Source: Rhizobium sp. WSM4643
GTDB lineage: Bacteria > Pseudomonadota > Alphaproteobacteria > Rhizobiales > Rhizobiaceae
Length of the DNA stretch: 64,000 nucleotides
Assembly (NCBI RefSeq): GCF_025152745.1
Contig: NZ_CP104040.1
Span: 2,852,001 to 2,916,000 of the forward strand
Direction of reading: 5' to 3'
Shown here: positions 19,023-28,463 of the stretch, piece by piece
Position numbering within the stretch: position 1 is the stretch's first letter
How the letters are laid out: each line of letters starts with the position of its first letter
Position numbers and translations under genes: made by a program
The notes under the pieces: model-generated
Told to the model about the DNA's origin: nothing
Seen by the model: the letters and a program-made list of their open reading frames with translations, nothing else
Database searches by the model: none

Positions 19023-19646
19023 TCAGTCGAGCATCGCTAGGACCTTGCCGCAATAGGTCTTCGACACCGGGTTCATGCGCGTGGCGGCATGACCGGCATT
19101 GTATTTTAGGATGGTGTTGCAGGTCTCGCCACCACCGAGATCATGGGCGGCAGCCAGATATTTCATGCCGTACTTGATGTTGGTTTCCGGGTCGAACAAG
19201 CCCTTGGCGCTGCCGGAATAGCCCATCATGCGGGCAGTGGCAGGCTTTATCTGCATGAGGCCGATTTCACCGTGGCTGCCGCGCGCATTCGGATTGAAAT
19301 TGCTTTCGATGCGGATGACCGCGGTCGCAAGCGCAACCGGTACATTATATTGGTTCGCATATTTGCTGATCAGTGCGGAATAGTTATTGCCGGAAACATC
19401 GGCGACGGGATAGCCGCTCTGGCGCTCGACCGTCTTCAGCGGGCGTTCCGCCGTCTTGAGCGGACGCTTCGCGGGCTTGACCGAACGCTCCGCTTTTTTC
19501 AACGGACGCTCTGTCTTCTTCGAAGGACGCTCGACTTTCTTCACCGGCGCATCGGCTCGCACACCCCAACCATTCGCAAAGGCAAAGCTATTTCCCGCCA
19601 GCACCATGCCAACGCATGTTGCAGCAACAACAATCAGTTTTCTCAT
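19023..19646 (-). CDS. Secreted lytic transglycosylase (SLT domain) with Lys-rich repeat linker
   Basis: A protein of 207 residues from the ATG at 19646. A signal peptide (MRKLIVVAATCVGMVLAG..AFA) leads to a basic linker of about 45 residues with repeated KKxERPLK/TAERPLK units, then a C-terminal SLT domain. AVIRIESNFNPNA holds the catalytic Glu, and GEIGLMQIKPATA plus NIKYGMKYL are the usual substrate-side motifs. It should cleave glycan strands in the periplasm to give anhydro-muropeptides. The charged linker may bind peptidoglycan or envelope polyanions (inference). Confidence 0.88.
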   Translation of the reverse strand: MRKLIVVAATCVGMVLAGNSFAFANGWGVRADAPVKKVERPSKKTERPLKKAERSVKPAKRPLKTAERPLKTVERQSGYPVADVSGNNYSALISKYANQYNVPVALATAVIRIESNFNPNARGSHGEIGLMQIKPATARMMGYSGSAKGLFDPETNIKYGMKYLAAAHDLGGGETCNTILKYNAGHAATRMNPVSKTYCGKVLAMLD

Positions 19647-19907
19647 GTAGTCTTGAACACTCCGACCCAAAGAATTTCCGGACGGCGCGCCTCGCTGTCA
19701 TAATGAATACCAGATCAAGGATGGATCTGGATTCGCGGTAATTCTTATCGTTTCATATAGCGCCCGCGGTTTAACTTGAAAACAACCCCCGGCACCGCTT
19801 AGCGGCGTTCTTAGACCATCGTAATGCGGAGATAATAGGGAAATGATGTGGCGAGGCGGTTTTCTCGCCGGTCGCCAAAAAACCGTCCTGATATCCGGCT
19901 CTTCCGG

Positions 19908-20669
19908 TCAGGAATAATGCGGCAACGCCGACAGCAACCGGTGCAGCGTGTCGATCGTCGAGAAATCGGCAATGCCATCCACCCGTTCGGGCCGGAAATG
20001 GCGCTGGAAAGCTTCCACGTCGCCTGCCGTTTTTTCGGAGAATTCACCCGTGATTTCAGTGCTGTAACCATAAAGAGACAGCATCGATTGCAGCGCTTCC
20101 ACAGGTTGGCCGGTATCGCCGCGCTGGAAGAAGCGCCCACCGGTGATCGTTGCCGGCTCGACCCAGTGGCCGATGCCTGCCCGGTGGAGCTCGGCCCAGG
20201 GGAATTTCTCACCCGGATCGACCTTGCGGATCGGGGCGACATCGGAATGCCCGAGCACCCGTTCCGGCACGATCGACCAACGTTTGACACAGTCGCGACA
20301 CAATTCGATCACCGCGGCGATCTGCTCTTTCGGATAATCAGGGAGCCCGCCGGGATGGCCGGCATTGGCGATCTCGATGCCGATCGACAGCGAATTGATA
20401 TCGGTCTCGCCGTGCCAACTGCTTTTTCCCGCATGCCAGGCACGTTGCATTTCCGGCACGAGCTGCACCACCTCGCCGTTCTCATGCACGAAATAATGGC
20501 TGGAAACCTGGCTCTCGGCGCGACAGAGCCAGTCGAGCGCACCATCTGCCGTCGGCATGCCGGTATAGTGCAGCAGGATCATGTCGGGACGGCGCCCATC
20601 CGCCCGTTCGCCATGGTTCGGCGAAGGCTGCACGCGGGCGCTTCTGCAGTCGGCCTCGAAAGAGGTCAT
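19908..20669 (-). CDS. N-acetylmuramoyl-L-alanine amidase (AmpD/AmiD-like) with PG-binding domain
   Basis: A protein of 253 residues. The amidase_2 fold shows the zinc ligands in LLHYTGM and GHSDVAPIRKVDPG, with HYFVHENGEVVQLVPE and GIEIANAG between them. It cleaves the lactyl-amide bond between MurNAc and the stem peptide. The C-terminal 70 residues (QPVEALQSMLSLYGY... VEAFQRHFRP) form a peptidoglycan-binding domain, as in AmiD rather than short AmpD. No obvious signal peptide is visible, so cytoplasmic recycling is possible. It overlaps the DjlA-like gene by 4 bp. Confidence 0.9.
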   Translation of the reverse strand: MTSFEADCRSARVQPSPNHGERADGRRPDMILLHYTGMPTADGALDWLCRAESQVSSHYFVHENGEVVQLVPEMQRAWHAGKSSWHGETDINSLSIGIEIANAGHPGGLPDYPKEQIAAVIELCRDCVKRWSIVPERVLGHSDVAPIRKVDPGEKFPWAELHRAGIGHWVEPATITGGRFFQRGDTGQPVEALQSMLSLYGYSTEITGEFSEKTAGDVEAFQRHFRPERVDGIADFSTIDTLHRLLSALPHYS

Positions 20670-21373
20670 GCGGCGCGGCGTTCCTTCTCGATCGCCTCAT
20701 AGGCCGCGTTCAGCGCCGCCATGCGCTCATTGGCGATCACATGGAATTCCTTCGGCACGCCACGCGAGATCAGCCGATCGGGATGATGTTCGCTGACGAG
20801 GCCGTAGTAACGGCGGCGGATGGACGGGAAATCATCCGAAGGCGAGACGCCGAGCACCTTGTAGGGATCGCCGCCGGACGAGACGTGGCGGGCGGCAATC
20901 TGCTCGAAGCGGGTCTCGCTCATCTGGAAGATCTCACCGATATGGCGCAGAAAATACAGTTCCTTCTCGTGGATCAGCCCGTCGGCCTTGGCGATGTGGA
21001 AGAGGCCGTCGAGCACGTCTTCCAGCACCGTGCAATTGGCCGCACAGGTGACGCACAGCGTGGAGAGTCGTTCGGCATAGGCTTCGTAGCCGGCAACGTC
21101 TTGGCGCGCGAGGTTATAAAGCCTGGCGACGTTCTTTGCCTGATCCTGCGGGAATTCGAAGATTTCGCGAAAGGCTTCGACCTCCTTCTCGCTGACGATG
21201 CCGTCGGCCTTGGCCATCTTGGCCGACAGCGCGATGATCGCCACGGAGAAAGCCACCTTACGCCGGGTCTCGGGATCGCCTTCGAAAACCGTGCGGATAG
21301 CCTCGACCACCGCAGACAGCGCATTGCCTGCAGTATTGCCAATGGCATTCAACAGTTTTTCCCAGAAGGACAT
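20666..21373 (-). CDS. DjlA-like protein: TerB-like domain plus DnaJ domain
   Basis: A protein of 235 residues from MSFWEKLLNA (21373); a start 4 codons upstream is also possible. The N-terminal half is helical and TerB/tellurite-resistance-like (IIALSAKMAKADGIVSEKEV and ...FHIAKADGLIHEKE, two acidic repeats). The C-terminus is a J domain with the DnaK-activating HPD tripeptide in SEHHPDRL. It is therefore a probable Hsp70 co-chaperone. The typical DjlA N-terminal membrane anchor is not obvious. It is coupled to the amidase by an ATGA overlap. Confidence 0.85.
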   Translation of the reverse strand: MSFWEKLLNAIGNTAGNALSAVVEAIRTVFEGDPETRRKVAFSVAIIALSAKMAKADGIVSEKEVEAFREIFEFPQDQAKNVARLYNLARQDVAGYEAYAERLSTLCVTCAANCTVLEDVLDGLFHIAKADGLIHEKELYFLRHIGEIFQMSETRFEQIAARHVSSGGDPYKVLGVSPSDDFPSIRRRYYGLVSEHHPDRLISRGVPKEFHVIANERMAALNAAYEAIEKERRAA

Positions 21374-21783
21374 CGAAAATCTCACACACTTGTCAACTTA
21401 TAGGCAAACAGCTTGACCAAAGAATCGCAGCCTTTGCAAGGCGACTATTGGTCGTAGGGCCGAACACAGTTTTCACGATTTGGTAATTGTCGCACCGCAG
21501 CAAACGTTTCATCGCGCCCGCTTCATCTCGTATAAGGCGCCTGGCCGGCAGTCGCCGGCATCGCCCGGCACGTGGACTCCGGTGCGCGCGACGGAAATTT
21601 CCACAACAGTTCTCGGCAAGCAGATTGGGCTTGAAACGATTATATCGTACTTCCAGTCGCCTTTGCAGTCCAACGCGGCAGAAAGGCGCGCTTTTCGTAA
21701 ATTCTTTACTTTACAGGCCCCTTTCCCTGCCGCATCCATGCGCTAGGTAACGCCGCCGCACCAAAAACGCCATAGGAGGGATC
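21374..21783. other. Intergenic region, no gene supported
   Basis: Divergent spacer of about 410 bp between the DjlA-like gene and pfp. Short open frames exist (for example from a TTG at 21480), but none has a ribosome site or recognisable sequence. The last bases hold an AGGAGGG site for pfp. Both promoters must be here but none could be picked with confidence. Confidence 0.6.
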
Positions 21784-22995
21784 ATGGCCAAGCAGAAAGT
21801 CGCAATGCTGACCGCCGGAGGCCTGGCGCCTTGTCTCTCTTCCGCTGTCGGCGGCCTCATCGAACGCTACAGCGACGTCGCGCCCGATCTCGATATCGTC
21901 GCCTACAAGTCGGGCTACCAGGGTGTGCTCATCGGCGACAGCCTCGAGATCACCCGCGAGATGCGCGAAAAGGCGCCGCTGCTGCACCGCTATGGCGGCT
22001 CGCCGATCGGCAATAGCCGCGTCAAGCTCACCAATGCCGCCGACTGCGTCAAGCGCGGTCTGGTCAAGGAAGGCGAGAACCCGCTGCGGGTCGCCGCCGA
22101 ACGCCTTGCCAATGACGGCATCACCATTCTCCACACGATCGGCGGCGACGACACGAACACCACGGCCGCCGACCTTGCTGCCTACCTCGCCGCCAACGGC
22201 TACGATCTGACCGTCGTCGGCCTGCCGAAGACTGTCGACAATGACATCGTACCGATCCGCCAGTCGCTCGGCGCCTGGACGGCCGCCGAAGTTGGCGCGC
22301 ATTTCTTCGACAATGTCGGCAACGAGCAGACGGCCGCGCCGCGCACTCTCGTCATCCACGAGGTGATGGGCCGCCATTCTGGCTGGCTGACGGCCGCCAC
22401 CGCTCGCGCCTATCTCCAGCGCACCAGCGGCAACCAGTATGTCGATGGCCTGATGATGAACGCACATCTGAAGAGCATCGACGCCGTCTACCTTCCTGAG
22501 ATGGCCTTCGACCTCGACGCTGAGGCCGCCCGTCTGAAGGAGAGCATGGACCGCAACGGCCACGCTACCGTCTTCGTCTCGGAAGGCGCCTGCCTCGACG
22601 CCATCGTCGCCGAGCGCGAAGCCGCCGGCGAGACCGTCAAGCGCGACGCCTTTGGCCATGTGAAGATCGACACGATCAATGTCGGCGCCTGGTTCCAGAA
22701 GCAGTTCGCCAATCTCTTGAACGCCGAGCGTTCCCTCGTGCAGAAATCGGGCTATTTCGCTCGCTCCGCGCCTGCCAACGGCGACGACCTCAGGCTGATC
22801 CAGAGCATGGTCGATCTCGCCGTCGAAAGCGCTCTCAATAAAATCTCCGGCGTCACCGGGCACGACGAAGGCCAGAACGGTAAATTGCGCACTATAGAAT
22901 TCCCGCGCATCAAGGGCGGCAAGACTTTTGATCTTTCGACGGGATGGTTTGCCGAAGTCATGGACAATATAGGCCAGAAATACAAAGAAGCGTGA
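21784..22995 (+). CDS. pfp: Pyrophosphate-dependent 6-phosphofructokinase
   Basis: A protein of 403 residues with a strong AGGAGGG site. It phosphorylates fructose 6-phosphate reversibly. GGDDTNTTA carries the second Asp that replaces the ATP-enzyme glycine, and PKTVDND has Lys where ATP-dependent enzymes have Gly. Both are known determinants of pyrophosphate use. GRHSGWL and the later EGACLDAI segment match the family. Rhizobia mostly use the Entner-Doudoroff route, so a gluconeogenic or balancing role is plausible (inference). Confidence 0.93.
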   Translation: MAKQKVAMLTAGGLAPCLSSAVGGLIERYSDVAPDLDIVAYKSGYQGVLIGDSLEITREMREKAPLLHRYGGSPIGNSRVKLTNAADCVKRGLVKEGENPLRVAAERLANDGITILHTIGGDDTNTTAADLAAYLAANGYDLTVVGLPKTVDNDIVPIRQSLGAWTAAEVGAHFFDNVGNEQTAAPRTLVIHEVMGRHSGWLTAATARAYLQRTSGNQYVDGLMMNAHLKSIDAVYLPEMAFDLDAEAARLKESMDRNGHATVFVSEGACLDAIVAEREAAGETVKRDAFGHVKIDTINVGAWFQKQFANLLNAERSLVQKSGYFARSAPANGDDLRLIQSMVDLAVESALNKISGVTGHDEGQNGKLRTIEFPRIKGGKTFDLSTGWFAEVMDNIGQKYKEA

Positions 22996-23052
22996 TTGAC
23001 GGATGGTTAATATGATGTCTTTGCTTATTCCTGAGGAATAGGAGGAGACACC

Positions 23053-23688
23053 ATGTCACTTGAAGCTTGGCTCGCTTTTGCGGCTGCATCCGCCATCATG
23101 CTGGCCATACCGGGACCGACGATACTGCTCGTCGTTTCCTATGCGCTCGGTCATGGACGCAGGACGGCGTTTGCGACGGTGAGCGGCGTGGCGCTTGGTG
23201 ACTTCACGGCGATGACGGCTTCTCTCTTCGGTCTCGGCGCCGTTCTGGCCGCCTCCGCGACCCTCTTCACCGTCTTGAAGTGGATCGGCGGCGCCTACCT
23301 GATCTGGCTGGGAATCAAGCTCTGGCGGGCTCCCATCATCGGCGAACCGGTTGCCGACAACGACAATCTGCCGGAGGAGAAGTCGCTCAAGATCTTCCTC
23401 CACGCCTATGTCGTCACCGCCCTCAATCCGAAGAGCATCATCTTCTTCGTCGCTTTCGTGCCGCAGTTCCTCAATCCGGCCCTGCCCTTTGTCGGGCAGA
23501 TGGCGATCATGGAAGCGACCTTCCTTGTACTGGCGATCCTCAACGCCTCCACCTACGCTTTTCTCGCCCATACCGCGCGCGGATTGATTCGCAAGGCGAG
23601 CATCCAGCGCGCCGTAAACCGCACCGGAGGCACTCTGCTGATCGCTGCAGGTGCCGTAACGGCCGGGTATCGCCGTATTGCAGCCTAG
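23053..23688 (+). CDS. LysE/RhtB-family amino-acid exporter
   Basis: A protein of 211 residues with an AGGAGGAG site. There are about six membrane helices. The N-terminal MLAIPGPTILLVVSYALGHG and the TALNPKSIIFFVAFVPQF motif are hallmarks of the LysE/RhtB translocators, which export amino acids or homoserine lactone-like compounds. It lies 57 bp after pfp on the same strand with its own ribosome site. The substrate is unknown. Confidence 0.9.
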   Translation: MSLEAWLAFAAASAIMLAIPGPTILLVVSYALGHGRRTAFATVSGVALGDFTAMTASLFGLGAVLAASATLFTVLKWIGGAYLIWLGIKLWRAPIIGEPVADNDNLPEEKSLKIFLHAYVVTALNPKSIIFFVAFVPQFLNPALPFVGQMAIMEATFLVLAILNASTYAFLAHTARGLIRKASIQRAVNRTGGTLLIAAGAVTAGYRRIAA

Positions 23689-23803
23689 AAATATTCCGTG
23701 GTTGCCGGAATGTCACGAATAGGTTAATGGGGTCACCAGGGCTTAAGGTTTTTAGTAACTTTTATACGCTGCCGGGGCGGCGCGATTTCACGAAAGTGGC
23801 GGA

Positions 23804-24727
23804 ATGGTAGCGATCGGATTATGCGGCCTGAAACGCAGTCTTGTCGTTTCCACGATACTCTGCGGCATGATAACGGGATGTGCGAGCGTCGAATACACGT
23901 CCCAGGCCGAACTGACCGCTGTCCAGACCGTCGTGCCGATGCCGAAACCCGGCGAAGATGCAACACTCGCCGCGATCCCGACAGCCGAAGGTGCAGCCGT
24001 GGCCGACGCCACCATTCCCCAGGCATCATCCTCCTCCCTGACCGCAACGGCGATGCCGGCCGTGACAGCTTCTCAGCCTGGCGATCTTACAATGCAGCCG
24101 GCAGCCTATGCGCAGATCCCGCTGACGCCCGAGATGACGGCGATCCAGTCCGTCGTGCCGACGCCGCGTCCGGGAACGCCGGCACAGCCGACGACGCAGC
24201 TTGCCTTTGCCGCCACACCGCAGAACAGCGCGCTTGCAGCACTGGCCGCAGTCGACACCACGCCGCGCGCCAGCATGGACTACGGTTTCGACGAATCCGG
24301 GCCGATCGATCCGCCGACGGCGCCACCGATGTTCAGCGATGACGACAAAGACGATGCGCCGACGGTCGAGAAGAGCTTCGTCACCAAGCTCATCGCCAAA
24401 TATTCGAAGCTCTACGAAATTCCCGAGACGCTGCTCCACCGCATCGTCCATCGCGAGAGCCGCTATAATCCGAAGGCCTACAACAAGCGCGGCTATTTCG
24501 GCCTCATGCAGATCAAGTACAACACCGCCAAGTCCATGGGTTATGACGGTGCCCCGGGTGGCCTCTTTGATGCCGAGACCAACATCAAATATGCCGCGAA
24601 ATATCTGCGCGGCGCCTGGCTCGTCTCCGACAATAAGGAAGACGATGCGGTCCGCCTCTATGCGCGCGGCTATTATTACGACGCCAAGCGCAAGGGCATG
24701 ACCGACATCGCCCAAGGAAATTATTGA
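23804..24727 (+). CDS. Lipoprotein-type lytic transglycosylase (SLT domain)
   Basis: A protein of 307 residues. The N-terminus ends in a lipobox (ILCGMITGC), predicting a lipid-anchored protein. A Pro/Ala/Thr-rich linker of about 150 residues follows, containing two similar segments (AVQTVVPMPKPG and AIQSVVPTPRPG). The C-terminal SLT domain has HRIVHRESRYNPKA with the catalytic Glu, and YFGLMQIKYNTAKSMG. It should cleave peptidoglycan glycan strands in the periplasm. It converges with the serine hydrolase gene, 23 bp apart. Confidence 0.88.
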   Translation: MVAIGLCGLKRSLVVSTILCGMITGCASVEYTSQAELTAVQTVVPMPKPGEDATLAAIPTAEGAAVADATIPQASSSSLTATAMPAVTASQPGDLTMQPAAYAQIPLTPEMTAIQSVVPTPRPGTPAQPTTQLAFAATPQNSALAALAAVDTTPRASMDYGFDESGPIDPPTAPPMFSDDDKDDAPTVEKSFVTKLIAKYSKLYEIPETLLHRIVHRESRYNPKAYNKRGYFGLMQIKYNTAKSMGYDGAPGGLFDAETNIKYAAKYLRGAWLVSDNKEDDAVRLYARGYYYDAKRKGMTDIAQGNY

Positions 24728-24750
24728 AATCTGGAGATAACGGCTGAAGC

Positions 24751-26181
24751 CTATGGCAGCGGCTGAGCTTGTCGTTGCGATCCGGCCTGCTGCTGCGGCG
24801 CCCCCGATTGCGGCAGGTCCGCCAGGATCGCCTTCAGCAGCACCTGCGGCTGATAGTTGAGCCGGCTCGGCGTCAGGCCAAGTCTGACGACCACCAGATT
24901 GGCGGAAGGCACGATCGCCATGCTCTGCCCGTCATGCCCCGTCAGCCAGAACGTATCCTCCGGCAGCCCGGCCTCAGCGCTCGAGCCGTCGCCGGGGCCA
25001 GCCAGCCAGGCCTGGCCTTGCGTATACCGCCCATTCGAAGCCGTCGTTGGAGTGCGCATGGCGCCGACGAAACCCTCCGGCAACAGCCGCTGGCCATTCC
25101 AGACGCCGTCCTGGAGCAGGAACTGCCCGAAGCGCGCCCAGTCATGCGCCGTCGCATAGAGATAGGAGCTTCCGGCAAAGGTGCCGCGCGCATCGAGCTC
25201 GAACACGGCGCTCGTCATGCCGAGCGGCGAAAACAACGCATCGTGCGGATAAGAAAAGGCCGCCTGAGTATTGCCGACCCTGTCCATCCAGATGCGCGAC
25301 AGCAGCACGGCCGTGCCACTCGAATAGCGGAAGCGTTGGCCGGGTGCGGCCTCCATCGGCGCATTGGCCGGCAGCGATACCATGTCGGGATTGAGGTAGA
25401 GCATGCGCGTCACATCGGCGACGTCGCCATAGTCCTCATTGAAGGCAAGGCCGCTCTCCATGCCAAGCAGGTCGGAAACCTTGATCCTGGCGCGCGCATC
25501 GTTCTTCCACTGCGCCAGCAGCTTATCATCGTCGAAGGAGATCTTGCCCCCGAGCATCAGCCGGCCGAGGATTGTCGCATTCACCGTCTTCGTCATCGAC
25601 CAGCCGATCAGCGGCGTCTTCGCCGAGAAGCCGGGGCCATAGGCCTCAGTGACGATGCGGCCATCGCGCACCACCACGATCGCCCGCATTGCCGGGCCGG
25701 CAACTCCGGTATCGGCAAGCAGCGCGGCGATCTTTCCGTCCTGCCGATCGCCGGTGCCCTCACCCTCCGGCCATAATGCATCGTTCGCCTGCACCTTGGC
25801 CGGCGGATCGAAGGGCACCGCATTCGCCGCCGCCTCGAAATTGCCGTCCGGCACGCTCGTGCAGCCGAAAGCGCCGCGATAGAGCGCATAACTCGGCGCA
25901 AACAGCCCCATGAAGCGCGCCGTCACACGGTCGTTGTCGCGGTCGACGCTGACGCGCACCAGCCGCAGCAACGGATTTCCGGGCGCCTGGACATCGTCAT
26001 GGAGCACATCCTCAGCCTCTCGGCCAGCAATGAAGACGTTGGAACAGACGATCTTGGCGGCATAACCGTCGCCGACGCGCAGCAATTCCGGCGGCCGGAT
26101 GAAGAGCCAGGCGGCAGCAGCGATGACGACGAGAACGAGAAGGAGAGCGAGCGCCTTCAGGACACGCAGGACAAATCGCAT
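24751..26181 (-). CDS. Serine hydrolase, class C beta-lactamase fold (NylB/esterase-like)
   Basis: A protein of 476 residues from the ATG at 26181, with a perfect GGGAGGAA site; the frame is open further up without one. One N-terminal membrane segment (ALALLLVLVVIAAAAWLFI) is followed by a long exported domain. The SxxK nucleophile motif is SMTK in GWSMTKTVNATIL, a Tyr-Ser-Ser motif occurs in FRYSSGTAVLL, and HDGQSM replaces the KTG box. This pattern is common in esterase or 6-aminohexanoate-dimer-hydrolase-like members rather than true beta-lactamases. Substrate unknown. Confidence 0.85.
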   Translation of the reverse strand: MRFVLRVLKALALLLVLVVIAAAAWLFIRPPELLRVGDGYAAKIVCSNVFIAGREAEDVLHDDVQAPGNPLLRLVRVSVDRDNDRVTARFMGLFAPSYALYRGAFGCTSVPDGNFEAAANAVPFDPPAKVQANDALWPEGEGTGDRQDGKIAALLADTGVAGPAMRAIVVVRDGRIVTEAYGPGFSAKTPLIGWSMTKTVNATILGRLMLGGKISFDDDKLLAQWKNDARARIKVSDLLGMESGLAFNEDYGDVADVTRMLYLNPDMVSLPANAPMEAAPGQRFRYSSGTAVLLSRIWMDRVGNTQAAFSYPHDALFSPLGMTSAVFELDARGTFAGSSYLYATAHDWARFGQFLLQDGVWNGQRLLPEGFVGAMRTPTTASNGRYTQGQAWLAGPGDGSSAEAGLPEDTFWLTGHDGQSMAIVPSANLVVVRLGLTPSRLNYQPQVLLKAILADLPQSGAPQQQAGSQRQAQPLP

Positions 26182-26358
26182 GGCATTCCTCCCTGCCGGG
26201 AGAGAAGCAGGAATCGCACGCGCCGGAAAGGGGCCGGAACGAAGAAGGCTCGTCATTGCGATCACTTTCCCAGGAGTGCGGGCAATCGATTTTCGCGAGA
26301 GCAAACGATCGCTCTCCCAAGGAGGTCGAAGTCTCCGAAGAACGGTGCCCCACAGCCC

Positions 26359-26376
26359 GCGTCATCAAACTGTAGC
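26359..26376 (+). promoter_or_regulatory. Candidate PhoB (Pho) box upstream of btaA
   Basis: GCGTCAT, 4 bases, then CTGTAGC resembles the tandem CTGTCAT-N4-CTGTCAT Pho box (about 12 of 18 positions of the rhizobial version as I recall it). It lies 44 bp before the btaA ATG. Phosphate control of betaine-lipid genes is known in Sinorhizobium. Confidence 0.45.
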
Positions 26377-26420
26377 AGAGGCGCGTTACACGCCCTGAAC
26401 GCTAAAAAGGTGACAGACTC

Positions 26421-27665
26421 ATGTCAGAATTTGCACCGGATGCCGGCTTCCGCAAGAACCGGAAACTCAAGGACGCCCTTCTCCGCCACAAGGCTTTTTC
26501 GAAGGATGGCTTTTCCGAGCGTCTCTTCGGCCTTCTCTTTTCCGGCCTCGTCTATCCGCAGATCTGGGAGGACCCGGATCTCGACATGCAGGCGATGGAG
26601 CTGAAGCCCAACCATCGCATCGTCACCATCGGTTCTGGCGGCTGCAACATGCTCGCCTATCTCTCCAAGGCGCCGGCCTCAATCGACGTCGTCGATCTCA
26701 ACCCGCATCACATCGCCCTGAACCGCCTGAAGCTTGCCGCCTTCAAACACCTTCCCGGCCATGCCGATCTCGTCCGCTTCCTGGCGATGCCGAACGAGAA
26801 GTCGAACAGCCGCGCCTACGACCAGCATCTCGCCGCCCGCCTCGATGAGGCGACCCGCAGCTACTGGAACGGCCGCAAATTCGGCCGCCGCCGTGTCACC
26901 GTCTTCGACCGCAACATCTACGAAACCGGTCTGCTCGGCCGCTTCATCGGCGCGGCCCATCTTCTTGCCCGCCTGCATGGCGTCAAGCTGCGCGAGATGA
27001 CCAAGACCCGCTCGATCCGCGAGCAGCGCCAGTTCTTCGACGAGCAGATCGCGCCGCTCTTCGAAAAGCCGGTCGTGCGCTGGATCACCGGTCGCAAGAG
27101 CTCGCTCTTCGGCCTCGGCATTCCGCCGCAGCAATATGACGAGCTCGCAAGCCTTGCGGCCGATCATTCGATCGCGCCGGTTTTGAAGCACCGCCTGGAA
27201 AAGCTCGCCTGTCATTTCCCGATGAGCGACAACTATTTCGCCTGGCAGGCCTTCGGCCGCCGCTACGGCACCGAAGCGGAAGGCCCGCTGCCGACCTATC
27301 TGAAGTCGGAGCACTATGAGGTGATCCGTGCCAACGTCGACCGCGTCAACGTCCACCACGCAAGCTTTACCGAGCTTCTCGCTCGCGAGCCGGCCGCCTC
27401 GCGCGACCGCTACATCCTGCTCGACGCACAGGACTGGATGACCGACGAGCAACTGAACGACGTCTGGACTGAAATCACCCGCACGGCGCGCGAAGGCGCC
27501 CGCGTGATCTTCCGCACCGCCGCAGAAAAAAGCATTATCGAAGGCCGCCTGGCGCCTGTGATCCGCGACCAGTGGGATTACTTCGAGGAGAAGTCGCGTG
27601 AACTGACCGCGCTCGATCGTTCGGCAATCTACGGCGGCTTCCACATTTACGGGAAGAAGGCGTGA
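26421..27665 (+). CDS. btaA: S-adenosylmethionine:diacylglycerol 3-amino-3-carboxypropyltransferase BtaA
   Basis: A protein of 414 residues. BtaA (DUF3419) moves the aminocarboxypropyl group of SAM to diacylglycerol, giving diacylglyceryl homoserine, the first step to the phosphorus-free betaine lipid DGTS. Seen: LVYPQIWEDPDLDMQAM, SAM-loop-like ITIGSGGCNMLAYL (as IVTIGSGGCNML), VVDLNPHHIALNRLKL and LLDAQDWMTDEQL, all typical of the family. The stop overlaps the btaB start (GTGA), which marks a two-gene operon. Expression is probably induced by phosphate starvation. Confidence 0.94.
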   Translation: MSEFAPDAGFRKNRKLKDALLRHKAFSKDGFSERLFGLLFSGLVYPQIWEDPDLDMQAMELKPNHRIVTIGSGGCNMLAYLSKAPASIDVVDLNPHHIALNRLKLAAFKHLPGHADLVRFLAMPNEKSNSRAYDQHLAARLDEATRSYWNGRKFGRRRVTVFDRNIYETGLLGRFIGAAHLLARLHGVKLREMTKTRSIREQRQFFDEQIAPLFEKPVVRWITGRKSSLFGLGIPPQQYDELASLAADHSIAPVLKHRLEKLACHFPMSDNYFAWQAFGRRYGTEAEGPLPTYLKSEHYEVIRANVDRVNVHHASFTELLAREPAASRDRYILLDAQDWMTDEQLNDVWTEITRTAREGARVIFRTAAEKSIIEGRLAPVIRDQWDYFEEKSRELTALDRSAIYGGFHIYGKKA

Positions 27666-28336
27666 GCAAGGTCGGCACTGAGGCGGCAGGAAAGAGCAAT
27701 GAACATGCCAGCCTGATGGATGGCATGTACCGCTACCAGCGGCACATCTACGACCTGACCCGCAAATATTACCTTCTCGGCCGCGACAGCACGATCCGCA
27801 ATCTCGACGTGCCCGAAGGCGGCACTCTGCTTGAAGTCGGCTGCGGCACCGGGCGCAACATGGCCTTCGCCCACAGGCATTTCCCGACCGCCAAACTGTT
27901 CGGCCTCGACATTTCACAGGAAATGCTGATTTCGGCGCGCAAGACCTTCGCCACCAAGGCGACGATCCCGGAATTCCGCGTCGCCGATGCCACGGCGTTC
28001 ACACCGCGCGAATTCGGCGTCAGCGGCTTCGACCGCATCCTGATTTCCTATGCCTTGTCGATGATCCCGGACTGGGAGCGCGCCGTCGATGCATCGATCG
28101 CCGCACTCAATCCCGGCGGCCAGCTGCACATCGTCGATTTCGGCCAGCAAGAAGGTTTGCCGGGCTGGTTCCGGCGCATGCTGCAGTCCTGGCTTGCGAA
28201 ATTCCACGTCACCCCGCGCGCCGATCTGCGTGAGGTTCTGGAAGCGCAAGCCCATGAAAACAACGCGATATTGTTGTTCGATACCGTCGGCGGCGGTTAT
28301 GCCTGGCGGGCCGCCATTATCAGCAAGCGCTTATAA
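27662..28336 (+). CDS. btaB: Diacylglyceryl-homoserine N-methyltransferase BtaB
   Basis: A protein of 224 residues starting at a GTG overlapping the btaA stop. A class I SAM methyltransferase: motif I is LLEVGCGTGRNMAFA near residue 59, with GLDISQEML and the later YALSMIPDWE. BtaB methylates the homoserine nitrogen three times to give DGTS. Assignment rests on both sequence type and the coupling to btaA. Alternative: PmtA-like phospholipid N-methyltransferase, less likely in this context. Confidence 0.92.
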   Translation: MSKVGTEAAGKSNEHASLMDGMYRYQRHIYDLTRKYYLLGRDSTIRNLDVPEGGTLLEVGCGTGRNMAFAHRHFPTAKLFGLDISQEMLISARKTFATKATIPEFRVADATAFTPREFGVSGFDRILISYALSMIPDWERAVDASIAALNPGGQLHIVDFGQQEGLPGWFRRMLQSWLAKFHVTPRADLREVLEAQAHENNAILLFDTVGGGYAWRAAIISKRL

Positions 28337-28463
28337 TTCGCTTGAAACTAACCGATTTTTTACGTTGATATGGTGAAAAGAGGATTATTCCTCTGCTGGG
28401 CTCGTCATCTTCGAAGGTCAGGCTGTGGGGCAAAGAGATCATTCGAGTTACGACAGGACGCCC

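Noticed and set aside
21480..21750. Two frames of about 88 codons in the spacer before pfp
   Set aside because: Start codons are TTG/ATG without ribosome sites, and the translations look random.
24751..26181. Antibiotic-resistance beta-lactamase
   Set aside because: The KTG box is replaced by HDG and the fold group includes many esterases; no resistance context is present.
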